DNA from: Arthrobacter sp.
Lineage (GTDB): Bacteria; Actinomycetota; Actinomycetes; Actinomycetales; Micrococcaceae
Reading direction: 5' to 3'
NCBI GenBank assembly: GCA_023264815.1
Contig: JAHFUZ010000007.1
Location: forward strand, 94,146 to 158,145
DNA: 64,000 nucleotides
Shown here: in pieces, positions 36,469 to 45,330 of the stretch
How the letters are laid out: the number at the start of each line of letters is the position of its first letter
Position numbering within the stretch: position 1 is the first letter of the stretch
Position numbers and translations under genes: made by a program
The notes under the pieces: generated by a model
Told to the model about the DNA's origin: nothing
Seen by the model: the letters and a program-made list of their open reading frames with translations, nothing else
Databases searched by the model: none

Positions 36469-37772
36469 GTATCCCGGTGGTGACCGTTGGCCAGGCCCAG
36501 GAGGACGTCGTCGGCGGTTTGGAGGGGCTTCACGGACCCGTCACTGTGGTCCGGCGCTGCGCCGAACTGACCGAGCTGTTGGCTGCCTGCCAGAGCGGGC
36601 TGGCGCGCGCGGCCGTGGTGGCGGATGGGTCCGAGGGGCTGACTGCCTCCCTGGTCGACCGGCTCGGAGCGGTTGGCGTCGCGATCATTGCCCTGACCGA
36701 CAATGCGGACGAGGCGGCCAGGCTCCGCAGCATTGGCGTGGCGTCGGCCCTGACCGGGGTTGAATCGGCTGCGCTGGCCGGCAGGATCGCCGATGCCGTT
36801 TCGCAGTTGACCGGCACCGCACAGGGTGGCACCCACGGGACCGCGCTCGGCGATACAAGTGCCGCGCTGCGGCAGCTCCCGGCCGAACCGGCTGACGCCC
36901 CGCGTGCCTCCGGGACCGGCAGGATCATCGCTGTTTGGGGGCCCGCAGGCTCACCCGGGCGGACCTTCGTCGCAGCAAATATGGCGGGGGAGTTGGCAGC
37001 GGAGGGCCAGTCCGTGCTGCTTGTTGATGCGGACAGCTACGGCGCCAGCATTGCGGCAGTGCTGGGCCTGCTGGACGAATCTGCCGGACTTGCCCAGGCA
37101 TGCAGGCTGGCTGACCAGGGACTGCTGGACGCCGACGCGCTGGCTAAGATTGCCATGCCCGTCACCACCAAACTCGGAACGTTCAGGGTCCTGACCGGGA
37201 TCACCAGGGCGGACCGGTGGACTGAACTCCGGGCAGCAGCCCTGTCCCTGGTCCTGGACCGTGCCAAGGAGATCGCCGACGTCGTGGTGGTGGATACCGG
37301 TTTCTGCCTGGAGGCCGATGAGGAACTGAGCTTCGACACGATGGCGCCCCGCCGGAATGCTGCGACGCTCCGCAGCCTGGAGCTGGCTGACACGGTGTTC
37401 GCCATCGGCGCCGCTGACCCAGTGGGCGTCCCCCGGCTGGTCCGGGGGCTGGCCGAGTTGGAAATCGCCGTTCCCCATGTGGCGCCGGTAGTGGTGTTGA
37501 ACAAGGTGCGGGCCTCAGCTGTGGGCAGATCTCCGGAGCGCCAGCTGCGGGACGCCTGGGAGCGGTACGGTCCAGGGCCCTCCCTGGCAGGGTTCCTGCC
37601 GGCGGACAGTGCTATGGCGGACGCGGCGCTTCTGAGTGGGTCCCTGCTCCTGGAGGCTGCCCCCGAGTCCAGGATCCGGCGCGCGATCGCCGATTTGGTT
37701 TGTGCACCTGCCCAGCGATCGGCAAAATCCTCTGTATTTTCTTCCACCACAAGGCGCCGGGTAAAGGATTAG
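36465..37772 (+). CDS. CpaE/ParA-like P-loop ATPase
   Basis: The protein has 435 residues. The N-terminal receiver-like region (about 1-120) is followed by a ParA/MinD-type domain from about 155. The deviant Walker A reads 'VWGPAGSPGRTFVAANMAG': it has Gly-Ser-Pro-Gly-Arg-Thr where a Lys would be expected. Walker A' is 'SVLLVDADSYG'. CpaE directs Tad pilus assembly to a pole. The missing Walker lysine may mean weak or no ATP hydrolysis. The GTG at 36465 overlaps the SAF gene stop. Confidence 0.75.
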   Translation: MSIPVVTVGQAQEDVVGGLEGLHGPVTVVRRCAELTELLAACQSGLARAAVVADGSEGLTASLVDRLGAVGVAIIALTDNADEAARLRSIGVASALTGVESAALAGRIADAVSQLTGTAQGGTHGTALGDTSAALRQLPAEPADAPRASGTGRIIAVWGPAGSPGRTFVAANMAGELAAEGQSVLLVDADSYGASIAAVLGLLDESAGLAQACRLADQGLLDADALAKIAMPVTTKLGTFRVLTGITRADRWTELRAAALSLVLDRAKEIADVVVVDTGFCLEADEELSFDTMAPRRNAATLRSLELADTVFAIGAADPVGVPRLVRGLAELEIAVPHVAPVVVLNKVRASAVGRSPERQLRDAWERYGPGPSLAGFLPADSAMADAALLSGSLLLEAAPESRIRRAIADLVCAPAQRSAKSSVFSSTTRRRVKD

Positions 37773-37775
37773 GCT
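37770..37775 (+). promoter_or_regulatory. Possible gdh -10 box on the CpaE-like stop codon
   Basis: TAGGCT uses the TAG stop of the CpaE-like gene, about 57 nt before the glutamate dehydrogenase ATG. No clear -35 was found. Confidence 0.35.
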
Positions 37776-37831
37776 CGCCGTAGGAGCTGCAACGGTGCAG
37801 CATCAACTTTGTGTGATGGAGGCGTTTGTCG

Positions 37832-40800
37832 ATGTCGTCAGGATCCAGCGTAGAGGATCAGTCCGTGGCTCTCGGGGACCGGGAAGGGTTCCTGGGGGAT
37901 TACTATCAGCATCTGGCTGAGGAGGATGCCCGGAGTTACTCACAGGACGTGCTGGCGAACCGCGCTGAGACCCACCGTGGCATTGCGGCCAACCGCCGGC
38001 CGGGCCAGGCAAAAGTCGCAGTCGTCAACGAGCAGGACAGCAGCGTTGTATACGTTGTTACCGATGACATGCCGTTCCTCGTGGACTCGGTCAATGCCGA
38101 ACTCGTCCGCCAGCATGCCGCCATCCGCCTGGTAACCCACCCGCTGTTTGTGGTTACACGGAACCGCTCAACGGGAGACCTGGTCAAAGTGGACCGGGTG
38201 CCCGCCCACATCGGGATCTCCAGCGGTGACACTGCTGCGATGCCCCTGATGTCCCACCTCATTGCCCAGGGCGACAACACGTCCCATATGGAGTCGTGGA
38301 TCGCAGTGGAGATCAACCGTGTGCCTGACACAGTGCACGCGTCACTGCTGGAGGGCCTGGAGCGGATCCTCGCTGACGTTCGCGCAGCCGTCGAGGACTG
38401 GCCCAAGATGCGGAACAAGGCCATGCAGATCTCGGCCAGCCTGGACCAGGTGGCCAACCCCGCCCAGATCGCCGAGCTTAGGCAGGCACAGGATCTGCTT
38501 CGCTGGCTCGACGACGGCAATTTCACCTTCCTCGGCTACCGCGAGTACGACCTCGTGAACATCGACGGCGAAGACGTGCTGGAACTGCGCGAAGACAGCG
38601 GGCTCGGGCTGCTCCGCGCCAAGGCCGGCGCTCCGCATCTTCAGCACCTGACAGACACCGGCCGGAAGAAGGCCCGCGAGAAGCGGGCCCTCGTGATCAC
38701 CAAGGCGAACTCACGCTCCACCGTCCACCGGCCCGCTTACCTTGACTACGTGGGCGTCAAGAGCTTCGACGCCATGGGCAACGTTAACGGCGAGCGCCGC
38801 TTCATTGGCCTCTTCGCCACGAGCGCCTACGCCGGATCCGTCCGTGATATCCCCATTGTCCGCGAAAAGGTGGATGCGGTGCTCGGGCAGGCGGGGTTCC
38901 CGCCGGATTCCCACTCCGGAAAGGACCTCTTGGGCATCCTCGAGACCTACCCGCGTGACGAGCTTTTCCAGATCGAGGTTGATGACCTGGCGGCTACGGC
39001 GTCCGGCATCCAGCGGCTGCAGGAGCGCCGCCGGACCCGGCTGTTCCTGCGGCCGGACATCTATGGCCGGTTTATGTCCGCGCTGATTTATTTGCCCCGC
39101 GACCGGTACACCACCAATGTCCGGCTTCGCATCGAGGAAGAGCTGCGGTCCACGTTCCAGGCCGAAAGCATCGACTATGAAGCCAGGATGACCGAGTCCG
39201 CCCTCGCCCGGCTCTTTTACCGGATCCGCCTGCCTAAAAACGCCGATGTCAGCCACATCAACACCGAAGAACTTGAACGGCGGCTGGTCCGGGCCGCCCG
39301 TTCGTGGAGCGAGGGCATCGCGGAGGTGCTGCGGGACGGCGGGGCTGACCAGCAGTCCGCCGAGCTGGCCGCGATCTGGTCCGAGGCTTTTCCGGCCGGG
39401 TACCGGGTGGATTATGAGGTAGAGGATGCGCTGGAGGACATTGCCCGGTTCGAGAAGTACGGGGCTGAAGCGGAGCGGGCTACGGGCGCAGCGCAGGAGC
39501 GGCCCGGAGTCCACGTCTACCTGCCCAAGGGTGCGGGGGAGGACCTGGAGGAAGACGCCCGGGTCAAGCTGTACATGCTCGAGCCCAAGAGCCTGAGCCA
39601 GATCCTGCCGTTCTTCCACAACCTGGGGCTGGAAGTTCTCGACGAACGGCCCTTTGAAATCGAGACGGCGGACCGCCGTGACTTCTTTCTCTATGACCTC
39701 GGGCTGAAATACCCCGCCGGCGTGGACCCCCTCGCCACGGGCCAGCTGCTCGGTGACTCTTTTGGGGCTGCGATCTCCGGCGCGGTGGAATCGGACAGCC
39801 TGGACCGGCTGGTGCTGCGGGAGGGGATGCACTGGCGCCAGATCACGGTCCTGCGTGCCTACGCGCGGTACATGCGGCAGATGGGGAACACGAACTCGGT
39901 GGGCTTTATGGCGGACACCCTGCTCGCCAACCCTGATGTCACAAAGGCCCTGACGGCGTTGTTTGCTGCCCGCTTCGATCCGGCGCTGTCAGACGACGCC
40001 CGCGCCGCCGCCCAGCAGCGGGTCCGTGCCGAGCTTTCGGCCGCCATTGACGAGGTGGCAACGCTCGACGCCGACCGCGTCCTGCGCACGTTCGCCAACC
40101 TTATTGAGGCCACGTTGCGCACCAACTACTACCAGGACAAACCGCACCTGAGCTTCAAACTCGATCCCGCGAGGATTGAGGGGCTGCCGTTCCCGCGGCC
40201 GATGTTCGAAATCTGGGTCTATTCGCCCCGCGTAGAAGGTGTGCACCTGCGGTTTGGCAAGGTGGCCCGCGGCGGCCTGCGCTGGTCTGACCGGCGGGAG
40301 GACTTTCGCACCGAGATCCTTGGCCTGGTGAAGGCACAGACCGTCAAAAACGCCGTGATTGTTCCTACCGGTGCCAAGGGCGGATTCTTTGCCAAGCGGC
40401 TCCCCGATCCCACCGCGGACCGGGCAGCCTGGCTGGCTGAGGGCACGGAAAGCTACAAGACATTCATCCGGGGCATGCTGGACCTCACTGACAACCTCGT
40501 GACCGGGGGTGGGCAGGAGACTGTTGTGCCGCCGTCGAACGTTGTCAGGCACGACGACGACGATTCCTACCTCGTGGTGGCGGCGGACAAGGGGACGGCC
40601 ACGTTCTCGGACATCGCCAACGGGCTGGCAGCGGAGTACGGCTTCTGGCTGGGTGACGCGTTCGCCTCGGGCGGCTCGGTGGGCTATGACCACAAGGCCA
40701 TGGGCATCACAGCCCGCGGTGCGTGGGAATCGGTCAAACGCCACTTCAGCGAGCTGGACGTGGATACCCAGACCCAGCCGTTCACGGTGGTGGGCGTGGG

Positions 40801-42685
40801 CGACATGTCAGGTGACGTGTTCGGCAACGGCATGCTGCTGTCCCGCCACATCCGGCTGGTCGCAGCCTTCGATCACCGCCACATCTTCCTTGACCCTGCA
40901 CCGGACGCGGAAACGTCCTTCGTGGAGCGGCAGCGGCTCTTTGAACTGCCCCGGTCGTCCTGGGATGACTACAACAAGTCCCTCATCAGCGACGGCGGCG
41001 GTGTGTACGCGCGCCAGGTGAAGTCCATTCCGGTCTCGCCACAGGTCCGCTCCGCACTGGGGCTGCCGGAGGGAACTACAGAAATGAGCCCGCCGGAGCT
41101 CCTGCGGGCCATCCTGCTGGCTCCCGCCGACCTGCTCTACAACGGCGGGATCGGGACCTATGTGAAGGCAAGCAGCGAGTCCAATGCCTCGGTGGGGGAC
41201 AAAGCCAATGACGCCATCCGCGTGGACGGCAAGGACCTGCGGGTCAAGGTGGTGGGTGAAGGCGGAAACCTGGGCATGACCCAGCGCGGCCGCATCGAGG
41301 CAGCGCTCCAGGGCGTCATCCTGAACACTGACGCGATCGACAACTCCGCCGGCGTGGACTGTTCAGACCATGAGGTCAACATCAAGATCTTCGTGGACCG
41401 GATGGTGGCCGCAGGCAAGCTGTCGCAGGAGGAACGGGCAGGTTTCCTCGCATCGATGACCGACGAAGTGGGCAGGCTGGTCCTCGAGGACAACGTAGAC
41501 CAGAACATCCTGCTCCTGAACGACCGGCAGCGCGTGGCCGAGTGGAGCCCCAGCTATGAGCGGTTGATGGACTGGCTGGAGAAGTCCGCCGACCTGAAGC
41601 GTGACCTTGAGGCGCTCCCCAGCACGGAGACGCTCCACGAGCGGCTTGGCCAGGGCCAAGGCCTGACTTCCCCGGAGCTTTCGGTCCTGGCTGCCTACGC
41701 GAAGATCGAGCTCGCCACGGCGCTGCGGGAAAGCGACCTGGCGGATGATCCGTGGTTCCGTGCCACCCTGCGCGCCTACTTCCCGGCGCAGCTCCGGGAA
41801 AGGTTCGATGCTGAACTGGACACCCATCCGCTGCGCCGCGAGATCATTGCCACCGTGGTGGCCAACGACATGATCAACCTGGGCGGCATCACGTTCGCGT
41901 TCCGCACCATGGAGGAAACGTCGGCCACGGAAGTGGCCGTGGCCAAGGCCTTTGTGGCGCTGCGGGAGATCTTCGAACTGAACGTCATGGTGGACGAGCT
42001 GAACAGCCTGCCGGCCTCGTTCCCCACCGAGCACTGGAGCGAGGTGCACCTGGACATCCGCCGCATCCTTGACCGCGCGGTCCGGTGGCTGCTGGCCCAG
42101 GGTGGCAGCTCACGCCCCATCGCCGACATCGTGGCTGAGTTCAAGCCGCTCCTTGACCCGATGCGTGGCCGGCTGCTGGAGTACCTCCGCGGTGACGACC
42201 GCGACCGTGTGGCCGGGTGGCTGGAGAAGGCCCGTGGCTGGGAACTGCCGGAGGACCTCGGCGTCCGGTGGGCGGAGCTCTTCGAGAGCTTCGTGCTGTT
42301 GGACATCGCCAAAATCGTGCACGCGCGGAAGGAATCCGTTGAAGAGATCGCGTCCGTCTACTACACAGTGTTTAACCGGTTCCACGCCGATGGCCTCCTG
42401 GAGCGGATCAGCAGCCTGCCCCGCCAGGACCGCTGGCAGGCGCTGGCCCGCGCTGCCCTCCGGGATGACCTGTATTCAACCGTTTCAGACATGACGACGG
42501 CGGTGCTTGAGTCGACGGGGTCCGGGGACTCCGCCGAGAACCGGCTGAAGGACTGGGAAAGCCAGAATGCCGAACAGCTGGGAAGGGCAAAGACCATGTT
42601 TGATGAGGTCAACGCGCTCGAAGCCGACGACATGGCCTCACTGTCGGTAGCATTGAGGCTCTTGAGGTCAATCGTCCGACGCTAG
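37832..42685 (+). CDS. gdh: NAD-dependent glutamate dehydrogenase, large (GDH-180) type
   Basis: The protein has 1617 residues, in the range of the ~180-kDa class. A long N-terminal regulatory region with ACT-like parts precedes the catalytic domain. The glutamate-binding segment is 'GGLRWSDRREDFRTEILGLVKAQ' (split in my reading), the catalytic Lys is in 'VIVPTGAKGGFFAK', and the NAD domain has 'VGVGDMSGDVFGNGMLLSR' and 'NGGIGTYVK'. It deaminates glutamate to 2-oxoglutarate and ammonium. GGAGG lies 9 nt before the ATG at 37832; a TTG at 37826 is an alternative. Confidence 0.95.
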   Translation: MSSGSSVEDQSVALGDREGFLGDYYQHLAEEDARSYSQDVLANRAETHRGIAANRRPGQAKVAVVNEQDSSVVYVVTDDMPFLVDSVNAELVRQHAAIRLVTHPLFVVTRNRSTGDLVKVDRVPAHIGISSGDTAAMPLMSHLIAQGDNTSHMESWIAVEINRVPDTVHASLLEGLERILADVRAAVEDWPKMRNKAMQISASLDQVANPAQIAELRQAQDLLRWLDDGNFTFLGYREYDLVNIDGEDVLELREDSGLGLLRAKAGAPHLQHLTDTGRKKAREKRALVITKANSRSTVHRPAYLDYVGVKSFDAMGNVNGERRFIGLFATSAYAGSVRDIPIVREKVDAVLGQAGFPPDSHSGKDLLGILETYPRDELFQIEVDDLAATASGIQRLQERRRTRLFLRPDIYGRFMSALIYLPRDRYTTNVRLRIEEELRSTFQAESIDYEARMTESALARLFYRIRLPKNADVSHINTEELERRLVRAARSWSEGIAEVLRDGGADQQSAELAAIWSEAFPAGYRVDYEVEDALEDIARFEKYGAEAERATGAAQERPGVHVYLPKGAGEDLEEDARVKLYMLEPKSLSQILPFFHNLGLEVLDERPFEIETADRRDFFLYDLGLKYPAGVDPLATGQLLGDSFGAAISGAVESDSLDRLVLREGMHWRQITVLRAYARYMRQMGNTNSVGFMADTLLANPDVTKALTALFAARFDPALSDDARAAAQQRVRAELSAAIDEVATLDADRVLRTFANLIEATLRTNYYQDKPHLSFKLDPARIEGLPFPRPMFEIWVYSPRVEGVHLRFGKVARGGLRWSDRREDFRTEILGLVKAQTVKNAVIVPTGAKGGFFAKRLPDPTADRAAWLAEGTESYKTFIRGMLDLTDNLVTGGGQETVVPPSNVVRHDDDDSYLVVAADKGTATFSDIANGLAAEYGFWLGDAFASGGSVGYDHKAMGITARGAWESVKRHFSELDVDTQTQPFTVVGVGDMSGDVFGNGMLLSRHIRLVAAFDHRHIFLDPAPDAETSFVERQRLFELPRSSWDDYNKSLISDGGGVYARQVKSIPVSPQVRSALGLPEGTTEMSPPELLRAILLAPADLLYNGGIGTYVKASSESNASVGDKANDAIRVDGKDLRVKVVGEGGNLGMTQRGRIEAALQGVILNTDAIDNSAGVDCSDHEVNIKIFVDRMVAAGKLSQEERAGFLASMTDEVGRLVLEDNVDQNILLLNDRQRVAEWSPSYERLMDWLEKSADLKRDLEALPSTETLHERLGQGQGLTSPELSVLAAYAKIELATALRESDLADDPWFRATLRAYFPAQLRERFDAELDTHPLRREIIATVVANDMINLGGITFAFRTMEETSATEVAVAKAFVALREIFELNVMVDELNSLPASFPTEHWSEVHLDIRRILDRAVRWLLAQGGSSRPIADIVAEFKPLLDPMRGRLLEYLRGDDRDRVAGWLEKARGWELPEDLGVRWAELFESFVLLDIAKIVHARKESVEEIASVYYTVFNRFHADGLLERISSLPRQDRWQALARAALRDDLYSTVSDMTTAVLESTGSGDSAENRLKDWESQNAEQLGRAKTMFDEVNALEADDMASLSVALRLLRSIVRR

Positions 42686-42714
42686 GAATTCCCGGCGTCG
42701 CAACTGGAGGTGCA

Positions 42715-44184
42715 GTGGCAATCTTTACGGACCCCATCAGGGAACACGCTGATTTTGGGCCGGGCGATGCCGAATGGCTGCACCTCTTGGTGGGCGACTG
42801 GCAGATGGTGGCGGACCTGGCGTTCGCTGACCTGGCGCTGTGGTTCCCGCACCCGGACCATGGGTACGTGGCGCTTGCACACGTCAGGCCCTCCACCACG
42901 CACACTGTCTTCCACGGCGACTTTGTGGGCGAACCCATCCGGACTGACTTGCAGCCGCTGGTGGACAAGGCATGGGCGAGCCGGACCATCGAGCGGTCCA
43001 GCGAGACCAACTGGAGCTCGGACATGGCCTTGCGGGTGGAGGCCGTGCCCATGGTCCGCAACGGCCGGACACTGGCCGTGGTAACCACGCACATGGACCT
43101 GTCCAGTTCCAGGATGCCGTCCCGGCTTGAGCTGACGTACCGGCAGTGCGCCTACGATCTGCTCCGGATGGGGACGTTGGGGCTGTGGCCTGATTTTGCC
43201 TCGCCCACGGGCTCACGCCGTGGTGCCCCGCGCGTGGGGGACGGGCTTATCAGGCTTGATGCCGAAGGGATTGTGCAGTACGCCAGCCCCAATGGCGTCT
43301 CTGCGTTCCGGCGCCTCGGCGACGGCGAGTCGCTGGAAGGCAGGTCGTTGGCCGAAGTGACCGCCAGCCTGCTGAAGGACCGGCGCATGGTGGACGAGAC
43401 CCTGCCCTTGGTTGTCACGGGACGGATGCCGTGGCGCAGCGAGATTGAATCCCGTGGCGTCAGCCTGTCCCTGCGGGCCATTCCGCTGCGGGACGAGCAC
43501 CAGCGCTTTGGCGCGCTGGTGCTGTGCCGCGATGTTTCCGAGCTGCGGCGCCGGGAGATGGAGTTGGTCACCAAGGACGCCACCATCCGGGAAATCCACC
43601 ACCGGGTGAAGAATAACCTTCAGACCGTGGCAGCCCTGCTGCGCATGCAGTCCCGCCGGATGGTCAGCGACGAAGCCAAACAGGGCCTGGAGCAGGCCAT
43701 GCGGCGGGTGGCCACCATCGCCCTGGTTCACGAGACCCTGTCCCAGGGCCTGGCGCAGAGCGTGGACTTCGACGAACTGATCGGCCGCCAGTTCAGGCTT
43801 TCGGCAGAAGTCGCCTCGCCCTCCCAGCAGGTCAAGACCGAGCGGTCCGGGCTTTTCGGTGAGCTTCCCAGCGACTTCGCCACCCCGCTGGCCCTGGTGA
43901 TCAACGAACTGGTGACCAACGCCGTCGAGCATGGACTCGAAGGCCGCGCAGGAACTGTGTGGCTGATCGCGGACCGGTCCGAGGAGGAGGACGGTGAGGA
44001 ACTCCTGACCGTCACCATCGCCGATGATGGCGTGGGCCTGCCGGACACTCCGCATGTGGAGGGGCTGGGGCTGCAGATTGTCCGGACCCTGGTGACCAGT
44101 GAGCTGGGTGGGACCATCCAGTGGCACCCGCGTGACGGAGGGGGAACGGCCGTCCAGATCCGGCTCAGCCTGAACTCCCGGTAG
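42715..44184 (+). CDS. pdtaS: PdtaS-like sensor histidine kinase
   Basis: The protein has 489 residues and no transmembrane helix. The N-terminal GAF-like domain is about 1-150 and a PAS domain about 178-285. The HisKA_2 dimerisation region carries phospho-His in 'IREIHHRVKNNLQTVAALLR' (about residue 300), and the HATPase_c has 'LVINELVTNAVEHGLEG' and 'IADDGVGLPD'. PdtaS signals through the RNA-binding antiterminator PdtaR, which is not encoded within this window. The GTG has GGAGG 4 nt upstream. The gap to gdh is 29 nt, so cotranscription is possible. Confidence 0.9.
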   Translation: MAIFTDPIREHADFGPGDAEWLHLLVGDWQMVADLAFADLALWFPHPDHGYVALAHVRPSTTHTVFHGDFVGEPIRTDLQPLVDKAWASRTIERSSETNWSSDMALRVEAVPMVRNGRTLAVVTTHMDLSSSRMPSRLELTYRQCAYDLLRMGTLGLWPDFASPTGSRRGAPRVGDGLIRLDAEGIVQYASPNGVSAFRRLGDGESLEGRSLAEVTASLLKDRRMVDETLPLVVTGRMPWRSEIESRGVSLSLRAIPLRDEHQRFGALVLCRDVSELRRREMELVTKDATIREIHHRVKNNLQTVAALLRMQSRRMVSDEAKQGLEQAMRRVATIALVHETLSQGLAQSVDFDELIGRQFRLSAEVASPSQQVKTERSGLFGELPSDFATPLALVINELVTNAVEHGLEGRAGTVWLIADRSEEEDGEELLTVTIADDGVGLPDTPHVEGLGLQIVRTLVTSELGGTIQWHPRDGGGTAVQIRLSLNSR

Positions 44185-44198
44185 GGATGTGGTTTAAC

Positions 44199-44237
44199 GG
44201 CGATGGCCGCGACCCGGAAGGGGTCGCGGCCATCGCC
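44199..44237 (+). terminator. Terminator after the PdtaS-like gene
   Basis: A perfect 17-bp stem (44199-44215 with 44221-44237) has a 5-nt loop. It lies 14 nt after the stop codon. Confidence 0.85.
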
Positions 44238-44312
44238 TCATATGCAAGCCGTGGGGTGCTGGTGTCCTGACAGGCTCAGGGGCGCGGGGGCTCTGCTGTC
44301 CGGAAAACAGGA

Positions 44313-44561
44313 CTAGGAGGCGCGGCGCGCCCTGGCGGCCCTGCGCTTGAGAGCGCGGCGCTCGTCTTCGCTCATGCCGCCCCAGACGCCGGCGTCCTGG
44401 CCGGACTCAAGGGCCCACTGAAGGCACGTGTCAACTACCGGGCAGCGGCGGCAAACGCTCTTGGCTTCCTCAATCTGGAGGAGGGCAGGCCCGGTGTTTC
44501 CGACAGGGAAAAACAGTTCCGGGTCCTTTTCGAGGCACGCTGCGCGGTTACGCCAATCCAT
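44313..44561 (-). CDS. whiB1: WhiB1-type iron-sulfur regulator
   Basis: The protein has 82 residues. The four cluster cysteines are Cys9, Cys37, Cys40 and Cys46. The beta-turn GVWGG is at residues 58-62, and the C-terminal basic segment 'RRALKRRAARARRAS' binds DNA. Length and sequence match WhiB1, an essential nitric-oxide-sensing [4Fe-4S] protein that binds the sigma factor. The ATG at 44561 is preferred over a TTG at 44579 because it gives the canonical MDWR start. Confidence 0.92.
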   Translation of the reverse strand: MDWRNRAACLEKDPELFFPVGNTGPALLQIEEAKSVCRRCPVVDTCLQWALESGQDAGVWGGMSEDERRALKRRAARARRAS

Positions 44562-44780
44562 GCTGATCAGTTGCTCCAATTCTGGGACGAGCCGATTGTG
44601 AAATTATTCACTAGGGGCTACAAAGGAAAGGGGCCCAGCGGGGCCCCATCGGTCATCTCCATCAAGATTGTCATGTTAACGCTGTGTAAACAAGGGGTAA
44701 TACAGCTTGAAATCCCCGGATTCCTGAGCGATACATCACATCCGTGTTGCCGACCCCCACCACTGTCCGACTATCTCCGG

Positions 44781-44786
44781 TATGGT
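44781..44786 (+). promoter_or_regulatory. -10 box of the leaderless membrane protein gene
   Basis: TATGGT lies 6 nt upstream of the GTG at 44793. No -35 was evident. Confidence 0.4.
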
Positions 44787-44792
44787 GCCAGT

Positions 44793-45320
44793 GTGTCAAG
44801 AGCCCCCCACAACCCTTCCGCTCCGCTGCCCGAACCTTCCGACGGGACGCCGGCTTCCCCGGGCGTCCCGGGCGCCGGTGCCGGGGCGGGCACCGGTCCT
44901 GTCCCTGCCGCAGCGCCGTCCGCTGAGCGTCCCCGTGGAATTGTGGTGATTGCGCTGATAGTGGCTGCTGAGGCCACGGCCCTCCTGGTTGCCGCAGGCT
45001 GGTACGGCTACGAACTCGTGACTGGAGCTCCGGTGCTGTCGTTCTGGGGCGCGGTTTTCACCCTCGGCCTGCTGCTGGCCTTTTCTGCGTGGCTCTACTC
45101 GGTGGGACACTTTCTTTTCCGGGGGCGGCGGTGGACGCGGGCCGCGGCCTTGGTGGCCCAGCTGTTCGTCCTCACCATCGGGTTTCCGACTCTTACCGCG
45201 GGTGTGGTGTGGGCCGGCGTGGCCATGCTCCTGCCGGCGCTGACGGCCATCGTGCTGCTATTCGACAAACGTGTAATCAGTTACGCCTCCCAGACGGGCG
45301 GGTTGCCGCCGGCCCTGTAG
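44793..45320 (+). CDS. Small membrane protein of unknown function
   Basis: The protein has 175 residues. A Pro/Ala/Gly-rich N-terminus (~45 residues) is followed by four transmembrane helices (beginning 'GIVVIALIVAAEATALLVAAGW'). I do not recognise a family. The GTG at 44793 is 6 nt after TATGGT (44781-44786), indicating a leaderless start; longer in-frame versions running back into the whiB region have no support. It converges with the FHA-FtsK gene. Confidence 0.7.
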   Translation: MSRAPHNPSAPLPEPSDGTPASPGVPGAGAGAGTGPVPAAAPSAERPRGIVVIALIVAAEATALLVAAGWYGYELVTGAPVLSFWGAVFTLGLLLAFSAWLYSVGHFLFRGRRWTRAAALVAQLFVLTIGFPTLTAGVVWAGVAMLLPALTAIVLLFDKRVISYASQTGGLPPAL

Positions 45321-45330
45321 CCGGGTGAGC

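Noticed and set aside
44571..44792. N-terminal extension of the membrane protein at 44793 into the whiB1 region
   Set aside because: The extension has no ribosome site and would run through the whiB1 promoter, whereas TATGGT lies 6 nt before the GTG at 44793.
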